DNA of 9,495 nt, from assembly GCA_900550695.1 (NCBI GenBank), contig URTF01000075.1, positions 1-9,495 of the forward strand, read 5' to 3'. Below the pieces are notes generated by a model, which ran no database searches, was not told where the DNA came from, and was given only the letters and a program-made list of their open reading frames with translations. Origin of the DNA: an uncultured Ruminococcus sp. (lineage in GTDB: Bacteria > Bacillota > Clostridia > Oscillospirales > Ruminococcaceae). A program made the position numbers and the translations under genes. Shown here piece by piece: positions 4,837 to 9,495 of the stretch. Numbering within the stretch: position 1 is the stretch's first letter; each line of letters opens with the position of its first letter.

Positions 4837-6147
4837 ATGAATACGGTTAAAACAAAATACGGCATAATACAAGGTGTTGTTGAAAATGGATATACAATTT
4901 TCAAGGGCATACCTTATGCAAAACCGCCAATTGGAGAACTGCGTTTCAAACCACCGCAAGAACCCGAAAGCTGGAATGGAGTTTATCACGCAGATACTTT
5001 TCCACCTTCCTGTATGCAGACACCACCACCCGAAGACGATTTTTATTATAAGGAATTTAATACACCGGTAAATTTCAGTGAGGACAGCCTTTATCTTAAC
5101 GTGTGGACACCTGCCAAAAGTACAGCAGATATGCTCCCGGTTGCAGTATGGCTTTACGGCGGAGCTTTGTTAAGCGGATATTGTGCCGAAAAGGAATTTG
5201 ACGGAACAGAATATGCAAAGCGTGGCGTTATACTTGTAACTGTAAACTATCGCTTAGGCTTGTTTGGATTTATGTGTCACCCTTGGCTTGCGAAAGAAAA
5301 CAACGGACATTGCGGTAACTATGGTGTGCTTGACCAGCTTGCAGCATTAAAGTGGGTAAAAGAAAACATCAAAGCCTTTGGCGGAGATCCTGATAATGTC
5401 ACGCTTTTCGGGCAGTCATCAGGCTCTCTTACTTCTCAGACGTTAATGCTTTCGCCGCTGTCAAAAGGACTTTTTAACAAGTGTATTCTTCAAAGCGGCG
5501 CAGGCTATGATAATGGCTTTTGTAAAAACAGAAAACAGGAAGAATACTATGACATAGGCGAAAGGGCTGTTGAGCTTAGCGGTGTAGAATCACTTGCTGA
5601 ATTAAGAAAAGTACCTGCAGACAGGCTGCTTGAAATAAGCAATGAACTTATAGGGTATGCCTGCGGTCTTGACAAGGGTTTAGGGTATGAGCCTGTAATT
5701 GATAACTATTTACTTGTTGGTGACAGCGAGCATAATCTGAAAGTCGGAAATTTTCCTGATATTCCAATAACACTTGGTTCAACAGCAAACGATATCTGTA
5801 CTCCTGAAAACAAAACTATCCCGATGGAAGAAAGTCAGCTTCACAATGGTTGTATAAATTGGTGTAAACATCAAATTGAGCTTGGATATACTCCATCTTA
5901 TGTTTATTATTTTAACCACAGACTTCCGGGCGATGATTCGGGAGCGTTTCATTCTTCCGAGCTATGGTATATGTTCGGAACATTAGACCGCTGTTGGCGA
6001 CCCTTTACTGATAATGACAGGCGTTTATCCAAAAAAATGCTTGATTATTGGTGTAACTTTATTAAGACAGGAAATCCTAATGGTAATGAATTGGAAGAAT
6101 GGGCGGCTTGGGATAATGAAAACAGGAGTATTATGTTATTTGAATAA
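4837..6147 (+). CDS. Type B carboxylesterase (alpha/beta hydrolase) with shortened cap
   Basis: This 436-residue serine esterase has the PnbA/cholinesterase-like fold. FKGIPYAKPPIGELRFKPP (22-40) and SEDSLYLNVWTP (81-92) are family signatures. YGGALLSG (107-114) forms the oxyanion hole. The nucleophile elbow is FGQSSGS (191-197), with S194 as nucleophile and Gln where Glu is usual (GESAG). H372 in GAFHSSELWYMFG is the catalytic His. The acid is probably D319 in GSTANDI, in place of Glu. There is no signal peptide, so it is likely cytosolic. It is about 60 residues shorter than usual, and the missing part falls between 320 and 350, where the helical cap normally lies. The family hydrolyses carboxylic esters; the substrate is unknown. 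GGAG sits 11 bases before the ATG. It begins 37 bases after the YdcF gene, with no terminator between, so co-transcription is likely. Only a weak A-T hairpin (6176-6189, then TTTT) follows it. Confidence 0.93.
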   Translation: MNTVKTKYGIIQGVVENGYTIFKGIPYAKPPIGELRFKPPQEPESWNGVYHADTFPPSCMQTPPPEDDFYYKEFNTPVNFSEDSLYLNVWTPAKSTADMLPVAVWLYGGALLSGYCAEKEFDGTEYAKRGVILVTVNYRLGLFGFMCHPWLAKENNGHCGNYGVLDQLAALKWVKENIKAFGGDPDNVTLFGQSSGSLTSQTLMLSPLSKGLFNKCILQSGAGYDNGFCKNRKQEEYYDIGERAVELSGVESLAELRKVPADRLLEISNELIGYACGLDKGLGYEPVIDNYLLVGDSEHNLKVGNFPDIPITLGSTANDICTPENKTIPMEESQLHNGCINWCKHQIELGYTPSYVYYFNHRLPGDDSGAFHSSELWYMFGTLDRCWRPFTDNDRRLSKKMLDYWCNFIKTGNPNGNELEEWAAWDNENRSIMLFE

Positions 6148-6301
6148 TAATTTTGTCTGTCAAGCATACCTAATGTAATGGATTCATTATTTTGTATATT
6201 TAAATATGCCCACCTCATTGAAGTAAGCTAACCTGCTGAAAAAACTTACTCAAAATGGTGCTCATTTATAAAAAGCAGTATGATAAAGAAAGGTGATAAA
6301 A

Positions 6302-6766
6302 ATGAAATGGATTTTGCTCAACGACGAACTTCGCCAAAGAATAATAAAAAAAGTAAAACCTCAAAAGGACGATTATTTCTCTTATCAGAACCTAAACCTT
6401 CTGACGGGCGTATTGGACGAGGAGAGCGGCGTGATACTTACAAAGACGTATGCTCTGTCCGAGGGTTTAAAAAGGTGCGGCAATGATTTTGACGATGCGG
6501 CTTATATTATCCTCACGAAGCATCTGAGCTTTTTGCTCACCTGCGGCGAGTATTTCCCCGGAGAGCATTTCAGAAACATCAAAAGCCCATGCCCGACTGT
6601 GATATCCGACAGCCGTCTGCTTGAAATGCTGAATTTTTATTCCGATAATTGGAAAGTCGGCTATGAGCTGAAAAAGCAGGCGTTTGAGAGCGGTGAATTA
6701 TCGGGATATAAAAGCTATCACTTCCCCGAGCAGTATCTTGAAAAAAATTATTTCGGAGAAAAATAA
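6302..6766 (+). CDS. Hypothetical protein, 154 residues
   Basis: I do not recognise a family. The product is soluble, with no signal peptide or membrane segment, and is rich in charged and aromatic residues. Segments such as DDAAYIILTKHLSFLLTCGE (64-83) look helical, and the C-terminus (HFPEQYLEKNYF) is aromatic-rich. The ATG at 6302 is chosen because GAAAGGTG lies about 6 bases upstream; an in-frame GTG at 6293 falls inside that ribosome binding site. Base composition and codon choice are ordinary for the window. It follows a 154-base gap after the esterase containing weak A-T dyads and no clear promoter. Its stop codon directly abuts the ATG of the short frame at 6767. It may belong to an uncharacterised DUF. 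Confidence 0.75.
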   Translation: MKWILLNDELRQRIIKKVKPQKDDYFSYQNLNLLTGVLDEESGVILTKTYALSEGLKRCGNDFDDAAYIILTKHLSFLLTCGEYFPGEHFRNIKSPCPTVISDSRLLEMLNFYSDNWKVGYELKKQAFESGELSGYKSYHFPEQYLEKNYFGEK

Positions 6767-6883
6767 ATGAGTGAAAAACCGAAAATAAGCGAAATTAAAA
6801 AGGGAGCTGCCGCTTTTGTATATGCACGTTTAGGTGCAACAGACAGTTGCTTGCTTTTCCGTCCAAGCCGTGGTATTATTTGA
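6767..6883 (+). pseudogene. Short ORF, possibly a truncated gene start (38 codons)
   Basis: The ATG at 6767 begins at the base after the TAA of the preceding gene and has CGGAG about 10 bases upstream, so it can be translated. It starts MSEKPKISEIKKGAAAFVYA and ends with TGA at 6881-6883. The first ~20 residues look like a real protein start. The rest overlaps the likely promoter of the next gene and looks non-coding. The simplest view is a gene truncated by a deletion just upstream of the XRE regulator. An authentic small protein is possible. Confidence 0.35.
6851..6879 (+). promoter_or_regulatory. Probable promoter of the XRE/zinc-ribbon regulator
   Basis: TTGCTT (6851-6856) and TATTAT (6874-6879) are separated by 17 bases, with TGG before the -10 box as in the promoters at 217 and 3619. 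It lies about 45 bases upstream of the ATG at 6922. The -35 box is a weak match. Confidence 0.45.
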
Positions 6884-6921
6884 ACAGAAACAAATCTGAC
6901 ATCGGAAAGGAAAATTCATTT

Positions 6922-7362
6922 ATGGAAACAAAGGATATCATTGCACAGCTTCGCACGAAAAACGGAATGTCACAGGCAGAGCTTGCGGAAAAGGTGTTCG
7001 TCACCCGTCAGGCTGTATCACGCTGGGAAACGGGCGAAACTCAGCCAAACACGGAAACGCTGAAGCTTCTTTCAAAGCTTTTTGACGTTTCGATAAACAC
7101 GCTGCTCGGCTCGCCCCGTCAGCTTATCTGCCAGTGCTGCGGTATGCCGCTCGATGATTCGACAACGAGCAGGGACACGGACGGCAGCTTCAACGAGGAT
7201 TACTGCAAGTGGTGTTACACGGACGGCAAATTCGTCTATACGAGCCTTGACCGGCTTGTTGATTTTCTCGTTGAGCATTTTTCAAGCGAGCAGTTCCCAC
7301 CCGAGCAGGCAAGGGCTTACTATGAAGCAAATCTCCCCAAGCTGAAGCATTGGAGTAAGTGA
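6922..7362 (+). CDS. XRE-family transcriptional regulator with C-terminal zinc ribbon
   Basis: This 146-residue protein has two parts. Residues 5-62 are a Cro/CI-type helix-turn-helix (SQAELAEKVFVTRQAVSRWE, then GETQPNTETLKLLSKLFDVS), which binds DNA. Residues 69-104 hold CQCCGMPL and CKWCYTDGKF, giving C70, C72/C73, C95 and C98 as a probable zinc site. This matches the putative zinc-ribbon domain (PF12674 type) often found alone or fused to XRE domains in clostridia. The tail (105-146) is helical and acidic/aromatic. The ATG at 6922 is chosen because GGAAAGG lies about 11 bases upstream; starts further upstream would read through the promoter. It is followed by a strong terminator, so it is probably a single-gene transcript. 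The target genes and signal are unknown; metal or redox sensing by the ribbon is an inference. Confidence 0.9.
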   Translation: METKDIIAQLRTKNGMSQAELAEKVFVTRQAVSRWETGETQPNTETLKLLSKLFDVSINTLLGSPRQLICQCCGMPLDDSTTSRDTDGSFNEDYCKWCYTDGKFVYTSLDRLVDFLVEHFSSEQFPPEQARAYYEANLPKLKHWSK

Positions 7363-7414
7363 TATTCGTATAATTTATCGAATATTATACTTAATGTATA
7401 ATAATTTAGCGGTA

Positions 7415-7459
7415 AAAAGGCGCATTTCGCATCATTGTTCGATGTGAAATGCGCCTTTT
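7415..7459. terminator. Strong bidirectional intrinsic terminator
   Basis: AAAAGGCGCATTTCGCATC (7415-7433) pairs with GATGTGAAATGCGCCTTTT (7441-7459): 19 pairs including one G-T wobble, with a 7-base loop. The A/T ends give a U-run on either strand. It ends the XRE gene on the plus strand and can stop minus-strand transcripts from the hydrolase operon. Its GGCGCA...TGCGCC core resembles that of the palindrome at 1219-1294. Confidence 0.9.
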
Positions 7460-7469
7460 GATACTAATA

Positions 7470-7582
7470 CTAAACACCAATAAAATAAAGGAAAAAATCT
7501 GCGCCGAAATCCCATATAAACCTGTTAAAAACAGCTATGAGATTGTCGGCTTGATTTTTTCTGAATTTTAAATGGTGATTAG
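7470..7582. mobile_element. MITE-like non-autonomous element, copy 2 (inverted relative to copy 1)
   Basis: The element is 113 bp with inverted ends CTAAACACC (7470-7478) and GGTGATTAG (7574-7582), differing at one base, flanked by TA on both sides (7468-7469 and 7583-7584). Its reverse complement matches copy 1 at 393-487 along its whole length, except for about 18 extra central bases containing a small CTGTT/AACAG hairpin. There is no coding capacity. TA duplications and short inverted ends fit mobilisation by an IS630/mariner-type transposase, but no such gene is present here, so the family is an inference. It sits neutrally between a terminator and the 3' end of the minus-strand hydrolase operon. 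Confidence 0.85.
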
Positions 7583-7696
7583 TATAAAACATATTGCTCT
7601 TTACTATATGCAGATAATTGTGATTTACAAAATGTATAATTACTGTTGGTTATACAAAAAGTTGCAGGACTGCATATAAAAAGCTTGTCAAAAAGA

Positions 7697-8329
7697 TCAT
7701 TTTTTCTTTTTGTAGCCGCAGTCGCAGTAAGGTCCGCCCTCTGCAAGAGTGTACTCACGGACAAAATCAGTCGTTTCGCCTGCCTCGCTCATAGTGTAGT
7801 CGAGCCTGCACATCGCAGGGGTGAGGTCGTAAATCCCAAGCTTTTTTGTAAGCTCGCATATTCCGCACTTGTAAAATCTTGCCTCGTAGCCGCTGCCGTC
7901 GGGATATTCAAATAAGTCCATATTCCATGAAAACGGGTTGCGGTCGGCGGCTTTGAGCTTGGCTGTTTTGCGCATACCGTCAAGGTCTTTTTCGGTGAAC
8001 TTTTTCTTTCCGCTCTTTCGGCAGAATTTTTTCATAAGCGAAGTCATCATCGAACGCTTGTAATATTCCGTCAGCCTTTCAATGTCGGGGCGCTGAGGCA
8101 TATTCAGAATGAACGCACAGAGCAAAGCGCAGTTGACAAGGTTCATTTTGAAGCGGTCAGCTTTTTCAAACTCGGGAAGTTCGGAAATTATCTCCCTGTA
8201 CTTCGGTTTGGCTTTTTGCCTGACTTCATCTGCGACTGCTTTGTCAATACCGAAAATATCGGTGAGATTTTTCGTGAACGAGCCTGAGAAGAGCGTCCAC
8301 ATTCCCATAGGCATACCTGCATATTTCAT
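7697..8329 (-). CDS. L-2-amino-thiazoline-4-carboxylic acid hydrolase family protein
   Basis: This 210-residue protein resembles the ATC hydrolase family (PF14196). The founding Pseudomonas enzyme opens L-2-amino-thiazoline-4-carboxylate to S-carbamoyl-cysteine in the route to L-cysteine. The N-terminal half (1-125) is helical with basic patches (KKFCRKSGKKKF). The conserved C-terminal domain runs about 132-206, with RFYKCGICELTKKLG (151-165), PAMCRLDY (171-178) and GGPYCDCGY (198-206); C155, C158, C174, D177, C202 and C204 are candidate catalytic or metal ligands. The start at 8329 directly abuts the upstream gene's TAA, with a GGAGGG 7-12 bases before it inside that gene, so the two are translationally coupled. 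Most Firmicute members have unproven substrates, so the thiazoline activity should be read as a family name. The gene ends TGA at 7697-7699, and only a weak hairpin follows before the mobile element. Confidence 0.8.
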   Translation of the reverse strand: MKYAGMPMGMWTLFSGSFTKNLTDIFGIDKAVADEVRQKAKPKYREIISELPEFEKADRFKMNLVNCALLCAFILNMPQRPDIERLTEYYKRSMMTSLMKKFCRKSGKKKFTEKDLDGMRKTAKLKAADRNPFSWNMDLFEYPDGSGYEARFYKCGICELTKKLGIYDLTPAMCRLDYTMSEAGETTDFVREYTLAEGGPYCDCGYKKKK

Positions 8330-9259
8330 TTAAGAATCCCTCCATTCGTTTATAGCAGTTACAATTCTGCGTTCAATGTCTATTCGTGCCTGCCTGCACT
8401 CCTCGGGGTACTGTTTGGCGGCTTTGAACGCCATTTTGAGGAAAAGTCCCGAGCCGACAGGGAACATTTTCTTCAGCAGGCTTTCGGGGAAAACATAGTG
8501 CGTTGCGTGAGGATAAACAGCAGCTTCAACATCGCAGGAGTGCGGTCTTTCGGCAAGGCGCTTTTCCATTCTGCGTATATATTTTGTCGTGTCCCAGAGA
8601 ACGTCGTCCTCACCGCCGATGAGCAGAAGCTTGCCCTTGATGTTTTCGACCTTGATGAATTCGTCCTCGGTGATTGGGTGAGCCTTTTCCGAATCATCGA
8701 AAAGCTTTAGCGAGTTGACCATATCGCCCGTGCGCTTTGATTCGCTTGCGATGACCTGCCAGTACTGCGGGTGCCGATAAACGAACGGCATATAGGGGAG
8801 CGGCTCGCCCTTGTAGGTGAAAAGCGACTCGCCCTCGATAGGCCATTCCTTGCAGCCGTCCTTTTTGCCCTGCATAAAGCCCTGCCAAACGAAGTCGCTC
8901 GGGGTCAAGCCTATTGTCAGCGTTATATCGTGAAAATACGAAGCCGCCGTGAGTGCAAGCGTTCCCGTTGTCGATGCGCCTACGATGCTTATTTTCTTAT
9001 TGCCGAACGATTTGAGCTTTTTTATCGCAGTTTCTATTCTTTCGAGCGGATAGTTGTGATGACCGTAGTCTTTTTTCGCAGGCGACATCGACATAACGTT
9101 CACGTCAAGTCCGTGAAGCCACTTTACCATTGTTTTTGCGAGATAGTCCTCGGGGTCATCGCCTATCATTGCTATAATTGCGCAGTCTGTCGGGTTTGGG
9201 CATTTCCAGTAAGCGCCGTAAAAACCGTCCATATCGGGGTCAAAGTGTATCTTATCCAT
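8330..9259 (-). CDS. Alpha/beta hydrolase, acyl-CoA thioester hydrolase/BAAT C-terminal type
   Basis: This 309-residue cytosolic protein resembles the BAAT C-terminal domain (PF08840) of acyl-CoA thioesterases and bile-acid:amino-acid transferases. The nucleophile elbow reads SIVGASTTGTLAL (91-103) with S96. It aligns base for base with the GxSKGAELAL of the family but has Thr where the second Gly of GxSxG should be. D218 or D219 in LLIGGEDDVLWD (212-223) and H254 in YPHATHYVFPE complete the triad. Residues 120-200 are a cap. The ATG at 9259 is preferred: GGAGG lies 5 bases upstream, and an in-frame ATG at 9271 overlaps that very site and has none of its own. It is the first gene of a two-gene operon whose second gene starts with no gap. 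The substrate is unknown; an acyl thioester or ester is likely. Confidence 0.85.
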   Translation of the reverse strand: MDKIHFDPDMDGFYGAYWKCPNPTDCAIIAMIGDDPEDYLAKTMVKWLHGLDVNVMSMSPAKKDYGHHNYPLERIETAIKKLKSFGNKKISIVGASTTGTLALTAASYFHDITLTIGLTPSDFVWQGFMQGKKDGCKEWPIEGESLFTYKGEPLPYMPFVYRHPQYWQVIASESKRTGDMVNSLKLFDDSEKAHPITEDEFIKVENIKGKLLLIGGEDDVLWDTTKYIRRMEKRLAERPHSCDVEAAVYPHATHYVFPESLLKKMFPVGSGLFLKMAFKAAKQYPEECRQARIDIERRIVTAINEWRDS

Positions 9260-9275
9260 AGTATCCTCCATTTTG

Positions 9276-9291
9276 GTTAGTCAATGCTAAC
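9276..9291 (-). promoter_or_regulatory. Dyad just upstream of the hydrolase ribosome binding site
   Basis: GTTAG (9276-9280) and CTAAC (9287-9291) are inverted around 6 bases, placed in the leader about 7 bases from the GGAGG site. It could be a small RNA hairpin or an operator half-site pair. With only 5 base pairs it may be chance. Confidence 0.25.
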
Positions 9292-9308
9292 TTTGCTCTG
9301 TATAAAAT

Positions 9309-9328
9309 GCCGCTTTTCCGTCAGCGGC
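9309..9328 (-). promoter_or_regulatory. GC-rich hairpin at the start of the hydrolase operon leader
   Basis: GCCGCT (9309-9314) pairs with AGCGGC (9323-9328) over an 8-base loop. On the plus strand it is followed by GTTTTT, and on the minus strand by ATTTTAT. It lies a few bases after the predicted mRNA start near 9336, so on the minus strand it would be the first structure made. It could be a weak attenuator or a 5'-end stabiliser. Confidence 0.45.
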
Positions 9329-9342
9329 GTTTTTCTGAGTAT

Positions 9343-9371
9343 ATTATAGCATAGGTCAAGGAAAAATGCAA
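9343..9371 (-). promoter_or_regulatory. Promoter of the alpha/beta hydrolase - ATC hydrolase operon
   Basis: Read on the minus strand, TTGCAT (9371-9366) and TATAAT (9348-9343) are separated by 17 bases. A TTGACC closer to the -10 box has only a 5-base gap and cannot serve as the -35 box. The predicted leader is about 75 bases long. Confidence 0.7.
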
Positions 9372-9397
9372 GGAAATTCTTTATTATGATCATGCAG

Positions 9398-9439
9398 AAA
9401 AACTGCGCAAAGCCAGACACACGGCCTTGCGCAGTTTTT
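9398..9439. terminator. Strong bidirectional intrinsic terminator
   Basis: AAAAACTGCGCAAAGCC (9398-9414) pairs with GGCCTTGCGCAGTTTTT (9423-9439): 17 positions with one A/C mismatch and an 8-base loop. On the minus strand it would end a gene lying beyond the right edge, insulating the hydrolase operon promoter. Confidence 0.9.
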
Positions 9440-9458
9440 ATATGATACTAATTCTCGA

Positions 9459-9494
9459 TCAACCTATAGACAAACTCTCGGCTATAATAAGTTC
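9459..9494 (-). CDS. Possible last codons of a minus-strand gene at the right edge (partial)
   Basis: On the minus strand one frame enters from the right edge, reads ELIIAESLSIG, and stops at 9461-9459, about 20 bases before the terminator at 9398-9439. A second frame reads TYYSREFVYRLIEN and stops at 9450-9448, but a TGA lies in that frame at the very edge. With about 12 codons no family can be named and the call is weak. Confidence 0.2.
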   Translation of the reverse strand, partial: ELIIAESLSIG

Positions 9495-9495
9495 A

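Noticed and set aside
6148..6301. Regulatory RNA or promoter in the gap after the esterase
   Set aside because: I found only weak A-T dyads (TAATG/CATTA at 6176-6189 and AGTAAG/CTTACT further on) and no -35/-10 pair with acceptable spacing.
7585..7696. Small gene or tRNA between mobile element copy 2 and the ATC hydrolase gene
   Set aside because: The stretch is AT-rich with short open frames lacking ribosome binding sites, and no cloverleaf can be built. It reads as 3' untranslated DNA.
9260..9271. Upstream ATG for the alpha/beta hydrolase
   Set aside because: Its first codons form the GGAGG site that serves the ATG at 9259, and nothing like a ribosome binding site precedes it.
8771..9280. 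Plus-strand open frame of 169 codons over the alpha/beta hydrolase
   Set aside because: It is antisense to a gene with recognisable catalytic residues and a good start signal, and its Arg/Cys/Phe-rich product resembles no protein.
9309..9328. Plus-strand terminator of a plus-strand gene
   Set aside because: The hairpin followed by GTTTTT looks like one, but no plus-strand gene ends nearby, so I treat it as part of the minus-strand leader.

Overview
The window looks like a chromosomal stretch from a low-to-mid GC anaerobic Firmicute, most likely a gut or rumen clostridium of the Ruminococcus/Oscillospiraceae type. The grounds are TTGACA/TATAAT-type promoters with 17-base spacers, strong GGAGG ribosome binding sites, GC-rich hairpin terminators in AT-rich gaps, and a gene set typical of that group. 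The organism assignment is inference from style; no marker gene is present.

Left part (1-1450): a gene graveyard. It holds a decayed 3' end with a terminator, a good promoter, and the first 28 codons of a GNAT acetyltransferase cut off by a 95-bp element with inverted ends. An unidentified C-terminal remnant follows, then one intact GNAT acetyltransferase (631-1125). Between this gene and the convergent chemoreceptor gene lies about 325 bp packed with inverted repeats and bidirectional terminator structures.

Centre (1451-6147): a methyl-accepting chemotaxis protein on the minus strand, divergently promoted from a plus-strand cluster. That cluster contains a LOG-family nucleotide phosphoribohydrolase, a YdcF/DUF218 protein translationally coupled to it by an ATGA overlap, and a type B carboxylesterase with a shortened cap.

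Right part (6148-9495): an orphan 154-residue protein is followed directly by a short doubtful ORF. Next come an XRE regulator fused to a zinc ribbon, a strong bidirectional terminator, and a second, inverted copy of the mobile element (113 bp, TA on both sides). A two-gene minus-strand operon follows: an alpha/beta hydrolase of the acyl-CoA thioesterase/BAAT type, then an L-2-amino-thiazoline-4-carboxylate hydrolase-family protein whose start codon abuts the upstream stop codon. Its promoter and a leader with two small dyads are visible. The right edge holds a strong terminator and perhaps the last codons of another minus-strand gene.

The genes do not form one obvious pathway. The most notable items are the pair of small non-autonomous transposable elements, the tightly coupled hydrolase pair with an atypical nucleophile motif, and the complex palindrome between the convergent genes. 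I did not find a convincing new defence or biosynthetic system.
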